The notes below the pieces were generated by a model, which saw only the letters and a list, made by a program, of their open reading frames with translations, made no database searches and was not told where the DNA came from. The position numbers and the translations under genes are program-made. From Streptomyces scabichelini (GTDB lineage: Bacteria > Actinomycetota > Actinomycetes > Streptomycetales > Streptomycetaceae), in assembly GCF_011045015.1 (NCBI RefSeq), contig NZ_JAAKZY010000018.1, forward strand, positions 16,644-80,643: DNA of 64,000 bases. The letters run 5' to 3'. Each line of letters opens with the position of its first letter. The stretch's first letter is position 1. Positions 49,643-60,898 of the stretch are shown here, in pieces.

Positions 49643-50653
49643 TCACTCCCAGGACCCCTGAGCCGAGGGCAGCTCCGCCACCTCCGCGAGATCCCGCGCC
49701 GACAGCCGCAGCCCGGCCGCCCTCGCGTTCTCGGCCGCCCAGCGCTCCCGCTTGGCCCCCGGCACCGGGACCACGTGCCGGCCCTGCGCGAGCACCCACG
49801 CGAGCGCCACCTGCGCCGGAGTGACCTCCTCACCGGTCTCCTCCCCGTGCCGCCGCGCGATCCGGCGCAGACCGGCCACGATCGGCTGGTTCGCGGCCAT
49901 CATCTCGGCGGTGAAGCGGGGATGCCGGGCGCGTACGTCGTCGGGCTCGAAGCCTTCGCCGGGCGTGAGGGTCCCGGTCAGGAAGCCGTTGCCGAGCGGC
50001 ATCGCCGCCAGGAAGCCGACGCCGCGCGCCTCGCACCACGGCAGCAGCCCGTCCAGCGCCTCCGGCGACCACACCGACAGCTCGGCCTCCACCGCGCTCA
50101 CCGGAAAAACCTGCTGCACCCGCTCCAGCTGCCGGATCGTTCCGTCGTGCAGGCGTGCCCCGGAGCGGCGACCGGAGCGGGCGCCCACCGCGCACAGCCC
50201 CAGCGCCCGTACCTTCCCCGCCGTCACGAGTTCCGCCATCGCGCCCCAGGTCTCCTCGACCGGCACCTCGGGGTCCGCGCGATGCAGCTGGTACAGGTCG
50301 ATGACGTCCGTCTGCAGCCGCCGCAGTGAGGCGTCGCAGGCCCGCTTCACATACCCGGGACGGCCGTTGGCCACGATGTGCTGCTCGCCGACCAGCAGCC
50401 CGCACTTGGTGGAGACGAAGGCATCCGGGCGCCGTTCCTTGAGCACCCTGCCCACCAGCAGCTCATTGGTGAACGGCCCGTACATGTCGGCGGTGTCGAG
50501 GAGGGTCGCGCCCCGGTCGAGGGCCGTGTGCAGGGTCCGCAGCGACTCGTCGCCCCGCTGCCGCGAAGCCGAGTACGCCCAGCTCATCGGCATGCACCCG
50601 AGGCCGACAGCCCCCACCTCGAGCGCCGCCGCCCCGATCGTCCTGCGCTCCAC
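49643..50653 (-). CDS. Aldo/keto reductase
   Basis: NADPH-dependent reductase of the AKR superfamily, 336 aa, TIM barrel. Catalytic tetrad: Asp-Tyr in LLDTADMYGPFTNE, Lys in VSTKCGLL, His in YQLHRADPEVP. GLGCMPMSWAY at the start and the final cofactor region PVPGAKRERWAAENARA are typical. Single gene, divergent from the 2-hydroxyacid dehydrogenase. Confidence 0.93.
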   Translation of the reverse strand: MERRTIGAAALEVGAVGLGCMPMSWAYSASRQRGDESLRTLHTALDRGATLLDTADMYGPFTNELLVGRVLKERRPDAFVSTKCGLLVGEQHIVANGRPGYVKRACDASLRRLQTDVIDLYQLHRADPEVPVEETWGAMAELVTAGKVRALGLCAVGARSGRRSGARLHDGTIRQLERVQQVFPVSAVEAELSVWSPEALDGLLPWCEARGVGFLAAMPLGNGFLTGTLTPGEGFEPDDVRARHPRFTAEMMAANQPIVAGLRRIARRHGEETGEEVTPAQVALAWVLAQGRHVVPVPGAKRERWAAENARAAGLRLSARDLAEVAELPSAQGSWE

Positions 50654-50728
50654 CTGGCAGTGCCCTCCCTTTCCTGGCCCCCCAAACTAACCTCTGCGTC
50701 TGTTGATGCTTCGCCTAGCCTCCTGAGC

Positions 50729-51670
50729 ATGACTTCCGAAGTGTGGCTCCCGTTCGACGCAGCCGACATCGACGGCCTCCCCGAAGGCCTCAACTACCGC
50801 TTCTGGGACGGTGAGCAGGACTTTCCCGCCGATCCCGCCGACTGCGCGTTCTATGTCGTGCCCTACATGAAGAGCAGCGAGGTCTCGGTACGCCCGATGG
50901 CCGAAATGACGTCCGTGCGGGTCGTGCAGACGATGTCGGCCGGAATCGACCACGTCCAGCCGGGCCTCGGACTGCTCCCCAAGGGCGTGCAGTTGTGCAA
51001 CGCGCGCGGAGTGCACGACGCCAGTACGGCCGAACTCACGCTCACGCTGATCCTCTCCTCGCTGCGGGGCATCCCCGACTTCGTCCGCGGGCAGGAGCAC
51101 GAGGAGTGGCGGTCCGGGTTCCGCCCGGCGCTCGCCGACAAGTCCGTCCTGATCGTCGGCTACGGCTCGGTCGGTTCCGCGATCGAGGACCGGCTCGCGC
51201 CCTTCGAGGTCGCGCGGGTGGCGCGCGTCGCGCGCTCCGCACGTGAGACGGAGCGCGGTCCCGTGCATCCGATCACCGCACTGCCCGAACTTCTGCCAGA
51301 CGCCGACGTCGTGGTGCTCATCACGCCCCTCACGGAGCAGACGAGGGGTCTGGTCAACGCCGGCTTTCTGGCGCGGATGAAGGACGGTGCGCTGCTGGTC
51401 AACGTCGCCCGCGGCGGTGTCGTCGACACCAAGGCGCTCCTCGCCGAGCTGGAAAGTGGCCGGATCCGGGCGGCCCTCGACGTCACCGATCCTGAACCGC
51501 TGCCCAAGGGGCACCCGTTGTGGCATGCGCCGGGCGTACTCATCAGTCCACACGTGGGAGGCCCGACGTCCGCGTTCTTCCCGCGCGCCAAGCGGCTCCT
51601 GGTGGACCAGCTCAACCGGTTCGTGAACCAGGAGCCGATGCGAAACGTGGTCCTTACGACGGGCGCTTAG
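50729..51670 (+). CDS. D-isomer-specific 2-hydroxyacid dehydrogenase
   Basis: NAD-dependent reductase of the 2-hydroxyacid family (formate/glycerate/phosphoglycerate type), 313 aa. Dinucleotide motif VLIVGYGSVGSAIEDRL; catalytic Arg in VNVARGGVVD, Glu in DVTDPEPLP, His in LISPHVGGPTS. It is shorter than SerA (529 aa, at 59125) and lacks ACT domains. Upstream shares a divergent region with the aldo/keto reductase. Substrate unknown. Confidence 0.92.
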   Translation: MTSEVWLPFDAADIDGLPEGLNYRFWDGEQDFPADPADCAFYVVPYMKSSEVSVRPMAEMTSVRVVQTMSAGIDHVQPGLGLLPKGVQLCNARGVHDASTAELTLTLILSSLRGIPDFVRGQEHEEWRSGFRPALADKSVLIVGYGSVGSAIEDRLAPFEVARVARVARSARETERGPVHPITALPELLPDADVVVLITPLTEQTRGLVNAGFLARMKDGALLVNVARGGVVDTKALLAELESGRIRAALDVTDPEPLPKGHPLWHAPGVLISPHVGGPTSAFFPRAKRLLVDQLNRFVNQEPMRNVVLTTGA

Positions 51671-52084
51671 CCTCCGCGGCCACCCTCCGCAGTCCCCTGA
51701 ACGCGGTCGGTTCGCTTATCGCCCCTGGTCGTCACGGAGCGTAGAGAGGCTATGTCCCTGAGTGACGAGACTGGTGTATCGTCCCGACAGGGGATGCGCC
51801 GCGCACCGTACGGCGCCGGGGACGAGAGACAGCGGAATGTGAGGGGGGCGACGGGCGATGCACGGCCTATGGACCAACGATCCGACGCGGCGGGGCCGCC
51901 GACGGCGACCCTGGCACGCACCACGCAGAAGCGGCCACAGCTGCTCCCACCACCGCAGGCACAGTGGTCGCAGGCGGCACGCGCCCTCATCCTCCAACCG
52001 GCTTCGCACGGCTCGGGTGGGGGGATCCCCTTCGGCGCACCGGGACCAGAGGGACTCGGGGGCGGCACGGACCGGAGAGACACA
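51671..52084 (+). other. Leader region of the CdgC-like gene (possible N-terminal extension)
   Basis: The reading frame of the GGDEF protein is open back to an ATG at 51752 (GAGAGG upstream), which would add 111 residues. However, third codon positions here are much less GC-rich than after 52085 and the predicted residues are low complexity, so it is treated as untranslated leader or at most a weakly constrained tail. No other gene is seen. Confidence 0.45.
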
Positions 52085-55072
52085 GTGAGCTCCCAGGGGG
52101 CGCTGCTGGCCCGCCGCCCGGTCGCCGGCGGCGGGACGAGCCTGGTCCCGCAACTGGTACTGGCCCTGGTGTGCGCGGGATACGCCATCGGTTCCGCGTT
52201 CAGTTGGGGCTCGCAGACGCTCGCGCTGATCATGGGCGACTTCGGACTGAGCGCGGCGGCCGCCGCCGCGGCCGTCTCCTGCTTCCTCAGCGCCAGAAAA
52301 GGCCGCAGCCGCTTTCGACCCGCATGGCTGCTGTTCGCGCTCTCGTCCACGATGGCCGCCGCGGGCAACTTCGTCTGGGGCTGGTACGAGGTCGTCCTGG
52401 CCCGCCCCATACCCAGTCCGAGCTACGCCGACCTGTTCTTCCTGTGCTTCGCGCCGCCGGCCATCGTGGGACTGCTCGTGCTCGCCAAACGGCCGGTGAC
52501 CAAGTCCGGCTGGATCTGTCTGGCCCTGGACGCCTGGCTCATCGGCGGCTCGCTGCTCACCCTCTCCTGGAGCCTCGCGCTCGCCCAGGCGGCCAAGGCC
52601 GAGGGATCGAGTGTCGCGCACACCGCGCTGTCGCTCGCCTACCCCCTGCTGGACATCGCTCTGGTGAGCATGGTGCTGGCACTGCACTTCAGGCGCTCGT
52701 CGGTGAACCGCTCCGCGGTGAACACCGCGATCGGCGCCCTCGCCCTGACGGTGATGTGCGACGCGCTGTTCACCTCGCCACTGCTGCACAACGACTATCG
52801 CTCGGGGCAGTTGCTCGACGCCGGCTGGTTCGCCGGTTCGCTCCTGCTCGCCTACGCCCCCTGGGTGGGGGCGCGACACGGACAGACGGAAGACGAGGGG
52901 CACACGCGCGTGGTGTACGGCTACGTGCCAGGGCCCCGACAGGGACAAGCGGCGCCCGTGCCGGAACAACCGGCCCACGTGCCCCTCCAGGAAGGAGGTC
53001 TCAGTCGGTATCCGGCCAACCGGCCCATCGCCGGTTCGCTGGCGGCGCTCACGCCCTATCTGGCCGCCGCCGTCTGCACGTTGGGCATTCTCTACAACGT
53101 GCTCAACGGCCGCAGCGTCGACCGCCTGGTGCTCATCACCGGCGGCACGGTCGTGCTCGCCCTCGTCGTGCGCCAGGGCATCATGCTCCTCGACAACATC
53201 ACCCTCACCCAGGAACTGGCCCAGACGGAGAACCACTTCCGTTCCCTGGTACAGGGCTCCAGCGACGTCATCATGATCGCCGCGCCGAACGGCGTCCTCC
53301 AGTACGTCAGCCCGGCCGCCGCCGGGGTCTACGGGCGGCCCGCGGAGGAGCTCGAGGGCTGCGAACTCGCCTCGATCATCCACCCGGAGGACCTGGGCTG
53401 CGTGGTGCACGAAGTGCGCCGCTTCCTCGCCGCCAGCCCCACCGAGGAACCCACGACCCGTATCGAGTGCCGCTTCAGGTCCGGCGACGGCGGCTGGCTG
53501 AACGTCGAGTCGACGGTCAACCGCCACTACGGCGGCCTCATCTTCAACAGCCGCGACGTGACCGAACGGGTGCGCCTGCAGGCCCAGTTGCAGCACAACG
53601 CCGAGCACGACCCGCTCACCGACCTGCCCAACCGCGCCCTGTTCACCCGGCGCGTCCAGCAGGCGCTCTCCGGCCGCCGCTCCTCCGACCGCGGCACCGC
53701 CGTTCTCTTCATCGACCTCGACGGCTTCAAGGCCGTCAACGACACGATCGGGCACCAGGCCGGCGACGAGCTGCTCGTCCAGGCCGCCCGCAGACTCCAG
53801 GACGCCGTGCGTCAGGGGGACACCGCCGCCAGGCTCGGCGGCGACGAGTTCGCGGCCCTCATCGTCGGTGACGGCACCCGCGACCGGACCGCCCGTGAGC
53901 GCCACATCTTCGAGCTCGCCGACCGGCTCCGTGTCAAGCTCTCGCAGCCGTACTCCATCGACGGCAACGATGTCCGCGTCGCCGCCTCCATCGGCGTCGC
54001 CTTCGCCGAGCCGGGCCTCGGCGCGGGCGAGCTGCTGCGCAACGCCGACCTGGCGATGTACCGGGCCAAGGCCGCGGGCAAGGGCCGCGTCGAGCTGTAC
54101 GCGCCACAGATGCAGCAGGACGTCGTACGGAAGGCGGCGCTCGCGACCCGGCTGCGGGCCGCCCTGCACGACGGCGAGTTCGCCCTGGTGCACCAGCCCG
54201 TGGTCTGTCTCGACACCGGCCGGATCACGACGGTCGTCGCGCAGGCGCGCTGGCGCTCGGCCCAGGGCGTACTGCTCACGCCCGCCGACTTCCTGCGGGT
54301 CTCCGAGGACAGCGACCGCACCGCCGAGCTCAGCCGCTGGATCCTCGAGGAGGCCATCGAGCAGGCCGCCGAGCGTGGCGCCACCGGGCTCCCCGTGCCC
54401 GTCGCCGTCCGGATGAGCGCCCGCCGGCTGCTCGACCGGTCGATGCCCCTCAGCTCCATCGAGGCCCTGCTGACCCGGCACGGTCTGGCCTCCGGCGCCC
54501 TGGTCATCGAACTGGCCGAAATCGACCCCCGGGTCTCCCTGGACGAGCTGGAGCGCCGGCTGAGCGCGCTCAGGCGCGTCGGCGTCCGCATCGCCCTGGA
54601 CGGCTTCGGCAGCGGCTACGCGGCGATCGCCGCGCTACGGCGCCTCCCCATCGACGTACTGAAGCTCGACCGCGGCCTGGTCGAGGGCGTCGTCGAGTCG
54701 GCCCGGCTGCACAAGATCACCGGTGGGCTGCTCCGTATCGCCGGTGATCTGGGGCTGCAGTCGGTGGCCGACGGCGTGGACCTGCCCGAGCAGGTGGTCG
54801 CCCTGCGCGACATGGGCTGCACCCACGGACAGGGCATGGCGTTCTCCGAACCGCTCGACGAGGTCCGGCTGCGCCGCGCGCTCGCTTCCGGCCATTACCC
54901 CGTGCCCGGCAGCCCGGCCGAGCCGGTCTTCGTCAGCGGCGGCGTGACCGGAGTGGCCGGGATGTACGCAGGTGGAGGCTCGGCTGCTTATACGGTTGGC
55001 GGCTCTCCGGGGGCGTACGCCACTGGGACGGCCCTGCGCTCACATGATGAGACTCCCGTCCCACCCACTTGA
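52085..55072 (+). CDS. cdgC: Membrane PAS-GGDEF-degenerate-EAL protein (CdgC-like diguanylate cyclase)
   Basis: c-di-GMP protein, 995 aa from GTG 52085 (GGAGAG upstream). About ten membrane helices (10-335 and near 350-400), then PAS (NHFRSLVQGSSDVIMIA...), GGDEF with intact RLGGDEFAALIV and an RQGD I-site five residues before it, then an EAL domain with EAL replaced by AQA (VVAQARW), DDFG changed to DGFG, and the Glu of EGVE changed to Asp. Diguanylate cyclase activity with feedback inhibition and an inactive EAL is predicted. It fits CdgC (SCO5511) by position, from memory. Confidence 0.83.
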   Translation: MSSQGALLARRPVAGGGTSLVPQLVLALVCAGYAIGSAFSWGSQTLALIMGDFGLSAAAAAAAVSCFLSARKGRSRFRPAWLLFALSSTMAAAGNFVWGWYEVVLARPIPSPSYADLFFLCFAPPAIVGLLVLAKRPVTKSGWICLALDAWLIGGSLLTLSWSLALAQAAKAEGSSVAHTALSLAYPLLDIALVSMVLALHFRRSSVNRSAVNTAIGALALTVMCDALFTSPLLHNDYRSGQLLDAGWFAGSLLLAYAPWVGARHGQTEDEGHTRVVYGYVPGPRQGQAAPVPEQPAHVPLQEGGLSRYPANRPIAGSLAALTPYLAAAVCTLGILYNVLNGRSVDRLVLITGGTVVLALVVRQGIMLLDNITLTQELAQTENHFRSLVQGSSDVIMIAAPNGVLQYVSPAAAGVYGRPAEELEGCELASIIHPEDLGCVVHEVRRFLAASPTEEPTTRIECRFRSGDGGWLNVESTVNRHYGGLIFNSRDVTERVRLQAQLQHNAEHDPLTDLPNRALFTRRVQQALSGRRSSDRGTAVLFIDLDGFKAVNDTIGHQAGDELLVQAARRLQDAVRQGDTAARLGGDEFAALIVGDGTRDRTARERHIFELADRLRVKLSQPYSIDGNDVRVAASIGVAFAEPGLGAGELLRNADLAMYRAKAAGKGRVELYAPQMQQDVVRKAALATRLRAALHDGEFALVHQPVVCLDTGRITTVVAQARWRSAQGVLLTPADFLRVSEDSDRTAELSRWILEEAIEQAAERGATGLPVPVAVRMSARRLLDRSMPLSSIEALLTRHGLASGALVIELAEIDPRVSLDELERRLSALRRVGVRIALDGFGSGYAAIAALRRLPIDVLKLDRGLVEGVVESARLHKITGGLLRIAGDLGLQSVADGVDLPEQVVALRDMGCTHGQGMAFSEPLDEVRLRRALASGHYPVPGSPAEPVFVSGGVTGVAGMYAGGGSAAYTVGGSPGAYATGTALRSHDETPVPPT

Positions 55073-55105
55073 CACGCGGAGTGCGCCGGAGAGAGGGTCT
55101 GATCC

Positions 55106-55147
55106 ATGCGCACCCGAATTCTCGTACTTGGAAAGCGCGTCGGCTGA
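55106..55147 (+). CDS. ilv leader peptide (13 aa)
   Basis: Very short ORF with ribosome site GAGAGAGGG, encoding M-R-T-R-I-L-V-L-G-K-R-V-G and ending TGA. The consecutive Ile-Leu-Val-Leu codons are the three branched-chain amino acids made by the pathway downstream. It is followed by alternative hairpins and a rho-independent terminator, the arrangement of classic attenuation. Low charged Ile/Leu/Val tRNA would stall ribosomes here and spare the operon from termination. Too short for ordinary gene finders. Confidence 0.85.
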   Translation: MRTRILVLGKRVG

Positions 55148-55237
55148 GCTGGGAACGACCGGATCGATGAACCGGAACTCCCAGCGACCGCACCCGGCGC
55201 GCTCCCCTCGCTTGCCTCACGGCACGAGGGGTTTTTT
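55148..55237 (+). promoter_or_regulatory. Transcription attenuator of ilvB
   Basis: An upstream hairpin (GCTGGGA 55148-55154 with TCCCAGC 55179-55185, plus inner CCGG/CCGG) precedes a terminator: CCCCTCG (55204-55210) with CGAGGGG (55225-55231), inner TGCC/GGCA, followed by six T residues (55232-55237). Unusually for this GC-rich genome the terminator has a real T-run. Attenuation of ilvB in actinobacteria is known from comparative work. Confidence 0.85.
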
Positions 55238-55300
55238 GTTGCACCAGTACCAGTCGAACATCGCACAAACTTCGCAAAAACCCTCAGCATCGAGAAGAGA

Positions 55301-57157
55301 ATGCCGATGACCGAGCAGGCCACCGGGGCCCACCATCCGCAGCCGCGGCCCCGTTCCGGAGGGCAGCAGTCCGCGCCCGAGCACGTGACGGGTGCGCAGT
55401 CCCTCATCCGTTCTCTCGAGGAGGTCGGGGCCGAGACGGTATTCGGCATTCCCGGCGGCACCATCCTTCCGGCGTACGACCCGATGATGGACTCCGAGCT
55501 GGTGCGTCATGTGCTGGTCCGCCACGAGCAGGGCGCCGGCCACGCGGCCACCGGTTACGCGCAGGCCACCGGCAAGGTCGGGGTGTGCATGGCGACGTCC
55601 GGGCCGGGCGCCACCAACCTGGTCACTCCGATCGCGGACGCGCACATGGACTCCGTGCCGCTGGTCGCGATCACCGGGCAGGTCGCGTCCAAGGCGATCG
55701 GTACGGACGCCTTCCAGGAGGCGGACATCGTCGGCATCACCATGCCGATCACCAAGCACAGTTTCCTGGTCACCAAGGCGGAGGACATCCCCCGGGCGAT
55801 CGCGCAGGCGTTCCACATCGCCTCCACCGGCCGCCCGGGACCGGTCCTGGTCGACATCCCCAAGGACATCCTCCAGGCGAAGACCACCTTCACCTGGCCG
55901 CCGACCATGGACCTGCCCGGCTACCGCCCGGTGACCAAGCCGCACGCCAAGCAGATCCGCGAGGCCGCCAAGCTGATCACCCAGGCCAAGCGGCCCGTCC
56001 TGTACGTCGGCGGCGGCGTCATCAAGGCCGGCGCGACCGCCGAGTTGAAGGTCCTCGCAGAACTCACCGGAGCGCCCGTCACCACCACCCTGATGGCGCT
56101 CGGCGCATTCCCCGACGGCCACCCGCTGCACGTGGGAATGCCGGGCATGCACGGTTCGGTCACCGCCGTCACCGCGCTGCAGAAGGCCGACCTGATCGTC
56201 GCCCTCGGAGCCCGCTTCGACGACCGCGTCACCGGCAAGCTGGACAGCTTCGCCCCGTACGCCAAGATCGTCCACGCCGATATCGACCCGGCCGAGATCG
56301 GCAAGAACCGCGCCGCCGACGTGCCGATCGTCGGTGACGCCCGCGAGGTCATCGCCGACCTGATCCAGGCCGTGCAGAAGGAGCACAGCGAGGGGAACAC
56401 CGGCGACTACAGCGCCTGGTGGAAGGACCTGAGCCGCTGGCGCGACAACTACCCGCTCGGCTACGACCAGCCCGACGACGGCTCGCTCTCGCCGCAGCAG
56501 GTCATCGAGCGCATCGGGCAGCTCGCCCCCGAGGGCACGATCTTCACGGCGGGCGTCGGCCAGCACCAGATGTGGGCCGCGCACTTCATCGAGTACGAGA
56601 AGCCCGCGACCTGGCTGAACTCCGGCGGCGCCGGGACGATGGGGTACGCGGTCCCGGCCGCCATGGGAGCCAAGGTCGGCCGGCCGGACCGTACCGTCTG
56701 GGCGATCGACGGCGACGGCTGCTTCCAGATGACCAATCAGGAGCTCACCACCTGCGCCCTGAACAACATCCCGATCAAGGTCGCCATCATCAACAACGGC
56801 GCCCTCGGGATGGTCCGCCAGTGGCAGACCCTCTTCTACAACCAGCGCTACTCCAACACCGTGCTGCACTCCGGCCCCGAGGCCGACGGCAAGCAGCCCA
56901 GCTCCGGCACCCGCGTCCCCGACTTCGTGAAGCTGTCGGAGGCCATGGGCTGCCACGCGATCCGCTGCGAGTCCCCGGACGACCTGGACAAGGTCATCGA
57001 GGAGGCGAACTCGATCAACGACCGTCCGGTCGTCGTCGACTTCATCGTCCACGAGGACGCGATGGTCTGGCCGATGGTCGCCGCCGGCACCTCGAACGAC
57101 ACGATCATGGCCGCCCGGGACGTCCGCCCCGACTTCGGCGACAACGAAGACGACTGA
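55301..57157 (+). CDS. ilvB: Acetolactate synthase large (catalytic) subunit
   Basis: ThDP enzyme condensing two pyruvates to acetolactate, or pyruvate plus 2-oxobutyrate to acetohydroxybutyrate, first common step to valine/leucine and isoleucine, 618 aa. The ThDP/substrate motif [15 protein letters not shown], central TPP fold [19 protein letters not shown] and FAD-region [17 protein letters not shown] are present. ATG 55301 (55307 also possible). First structural gene, controlled by the upstream attenuator. Confidence 0.97.
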   Translation: MPMTEQATGAHHPQPRPRSGGQQSAPEHVTGAQSLIRSLEEVGAETVFGIPGGTILPAYDPMMDSELVRHVLVRHEQGAGHAATGYAQATGKVGVCMATSGPGATNLVTPIADAHMDSVPLVAITGQVASKAIGTDAFQEADIVGITMPITKHSFLVTKAEDIPRAIAQAFHIASTGRPGPVLVDIPKDILQAKTTFTWPPTMDLPGYRPVTKPHAKQIREAAKLITQAKRPVLYVGGGVIKAGATAELKVLAELTGAPVTTTLMALGAFPDGHPLHVGMPGMHGSVTAVTALQKADLIVALGARFDDRVTGKLDSFAPYAKIVHADIDPAEIGKNRAADVPIVGDAREVIADLIQAVQKEHSEGNTGDYSAWWKDLSRWRDNYPLGYDQPDDGSLSPQQVIERIGQLAPEGTIFTAGVGQHQMWAAHFIEYEKPATWLNSGGAGTMGYAVPAAMGAKVGRPDRTVWAIDGDGCFQMTNQELTTCALNNIPIKVAIINNGALGMVRQWQTLFYNQRYSNTVLHSGPEADGKQPSSGTRVPDFVKLSEAMGCHAIRCESPDDLDKVIEEANSINDRPVVVDFIVHEDAMVWPMVAAGTSNDTIMAARDVRPDFGDNEDD

Positions 57158-57177
57158 GCGAGAGAGACCACAGAGAA

Positions 57178-58870
<1,693 letters not shown>

Positions 58871-58880
58871 GTCATGGAAC

Positions 58881-58910
58881 GGGGGCCGCAGCGATGTCGC
58901 TGCGGCCCCC
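58881..58910 (+). terminator. Terminator after ilvC
   Basis: A perfect 14-bp GC-rich stem (58881-58894 with 58897-58910) with a two-base TG loop begins 11 bases after the ilvC stop. Confidence 0.85.
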
Positions 58911-59124
58911 GTTGCCCAACCCTGGGTAACACCTTGTCCACGGCGTACAGCCACGGACGGGTGATCCTTCCGTGGAGGCGCAGGATGACCTCCGGAGCGG
59001 CACTAGACTGCTGCACTAGATACGCGTCAGGCCCACAGCGTCGTGCGTCTTCCACGCGGCTAGCAACCCTCCACCGCATGCGGCCGTCGGGACGGCCGTC
59101 CGCATTGGACATGTGAGGACTCAC

Positions 59125-60714
59125 GTGAGCTCGAAACCTGTCGTACTCATCGCTGAAGAGCTGTCGCCCGCGACTGTCGACGCCCTGGGCCCGGACTTCG
59201 AGATCCGGCACTGCAACGGAGCGGATCGAGCCGAACTGCTCCCGGCCATTGCCGAGGTCGACGCGATCCTGATCCGCTCGGCCACCAAGGTCGACGCCGA
59301 GGCCATCGCCGCCGCCGGCAAGCTCAAGGTCGTCGCACGAGCCGGCGTCGGCCTGGACAACGTCGACGTCTCCGCCGCCACCAAGGCCGGCGTGATGGTC
59401 GTCAACGCGCCGACCTCCAACATCGTCACGGCCGCCGAACTCGCCTGCGGCCTGCTCCTGGCCACCGCGCGCAACATCCCGCAGGCCAACTCCGCGCTCA
59501 AGAACGGCGAGTGGAAGCGCTCCAAGTACACGGGCGTCGAGCTGGCCGAGAAGACCCTCGGTGTCGTCGGCCTCGGCCGCATCGGCGCGCTCGTCGCGCA
59601 GCGCATGTCGGCCTTCGGCATGAAGGTCGTCGCCTACGACCCCTATGTACAGCCCGCGCGGGCCGCGCAGATGGGCGTGAAGGTCCTGTCCCTCGACGAG
59701 CTGCTCGAGGTCTCGGACTTCATCACCGTGCACCTGCCCAAGACCCCCGAGACCCTCGGCCTCATCGGCCACGACGCCCTGCACAAGGTCAAGCCGTCGG
59801 TGCGGATCGTGAACGCCGCGCGCGGCGGGATCGTCGACGAGGAAGCGCTGCACTCGGCGCTCAAGGAGGGCCGCGTCGCGGGCGCGGGCCTCGACGTGTA
59901 CGCGAAGGAGCCCTGCACGGACTCCCCGCTCTTCCAGTTCGACCAGGTCGTCTGCACCCCGCACCTCGGTGCGTCCACGGACGAGGCGCAGGAGAAGGCC
60001 GGTATCGCCGTCGCCAGGTCGGTACGCCTCGCCCTCGCCGGTGAGCTCGTCCCGGACGCCGTGAACGTCCAGGGCGGCGTCATCGCCGAGGACGTCAAGC
60101 CGGGTCTGCCGCTCGCCGAGAAGCTCGGCCGCATCTTCACCGCGCTCGCGGGCGAGGTCGCGGTCCGCCTCGATGTCGAGGTGTACGGCGAGATCACCCA
60201 GCACGACGTCAAGGTGCTCGAACTCTCCGCGCTCAAGGGCGTGTTCGAGGACGTCGTCGACGAGACCGTGTCGTACGTCAACGCTCCGCTGTTCGCGCAG
60301 GAGCGCGGCGTCGAGGTGCGGCTGACGACCAGCTCGGAGTCGCCGGACCACCGCAATGTGGTGACCGTGCGCGGCACGCTCAGCGACGGCGAGGAGGTGT
60401 CGGTCTCCGGCACGCTGGCCGGCCCGAAGCACCACCAGAAGATCGTCGCGGTGGGCGAGTACGACGTGGATCTCGCCCTCGCCGACCACATGGTCGTCTT
60501 CAAGTACGTGGACCGCCCGGGTGTCGTCGGCACCCTCGGCCGCATCCTCGGCGAGGCCGGCATCAACATCGCGGGCATGCAGGTCGCTCGTACGGACCTG
60601 GGTGGCACGGCGCTGGCCATCCTGACGGTGGACGACACGGTTCCGCAGAACGTGCTCAATGAGCTGGCGGAAGAGATCGGGGCGACGTCGGCTCGGTCGG
60701 TCAACCTTGTGTGA
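59125..60714 (+). CDS. serA: D-3-phosphoglycerate dehydrogenase
   Basis: First enzyme of serine biosynthesis, oxidising 3-phosphoglycerate with NAD, 529 aa, the long type. Catalytic region has VVARAGVGLDNVDV, NAD motif GVVGLGRIGALVAQRM, Arg in VNAARGGIVDE and the His in CTPHLGASTDEAQ. After about residue 315 an ASB-like intervening domain and a C-terminal ACT domain (VFKYVDRPGVVGTLGRILG) give serine feedback inhibition. GTG 59125 with GAGGACT upstream. Its 254-base upstream region contains -10-like TAGACT/TAGATA boxes and a GC-rich leader hairpin. Confidence 0.97.
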   Translation: MSSKPVVLIAEELSPATVDALGPDFEIRHCNGADRAELLPAIAEVDAILIRSATKVDAEAIAAAGKLKVVARAGVGLDNVDVSAATKAGVMVVNAPTSNIVTAAELACGLLLATARNIPQANSALKNGEWKRSKYTGVELAEKTLGVVGLGRIGALVAQRMSAFGMKVVAYDPYVQPARAAQMGVKVLSLDELLEVSDFITVHLPKTPETLGLIGHDALHKVKPSVRIVNAARGGIVDEEALHSALKEGRVAGAGLDVYAKEPCTDSPLFQFDQVVCTPHLGASTDEAQEKAGIAVARSVRLALAGELVPDAVNVQGGVIAEDVKPGLPLAEKLGRIFTALAGEVAVRLDVEVYGEITQHDVKVLELSALKGVFEDVVDETVSYVNAPLFAQERGVEVRLTTSSESPDHRNVVTVRGTLSDGEEVSVSGTLAGPKHHQKIVAVGEYDVDLALADHMVVFKYVDRPGVVGTLGRILGEAGINIAGMQVARTDLGGTALAILTVDDTVPQNVLNELAEEIGATSARSVNLV

Positions 60715-60727
60715 GGTGCCCGCCAGC

Positions 60728-60897
60728 TGGGGGCTCCGCCCCCAGGCCCCCGTTTCGGCCTAGCGGCCTTGTCCTCATGCGCCGGACGGGCTGAAAGCGC
60801 CGTTCCACGCTGCGGGTTCGTCGTGGCTGGTCGCGCCCGCGCGGCGGAGCCGCAAATTGAAACAGCCCCGCGCCCCTAAAGGGGCGCGGGGAACTGC
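60728..60897 (+). terminator. Double hairpin region with dispersed repeat copy 4, between serA and the MFS gene
   Basis: First hairpin TGGGGGC-TCC-GCCCCCA (60728-60744), 14 bases after serA. Then dispersed-repeat core GCTGCGGGTTCGTCGTGGCT (from 60809), interrupted, and finally CCCCGCGCCCCT (60866-60877) pairing with AGGGGCGCGGGG (60880-60891), a 12-bp stem just before the convergent MFS stop at 60899. Confidence 0.8.
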
Positions 60898-60898
60898 C

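Noticed and set aside
51752..52084. N-terminal 111-residue extension of the CdgC-like protein
   Set aside because: Third-position GC is clearly lower and residues are low complexity; GTG 52085 has a good ribosome site and begins consistent coding. Not excluded completely.
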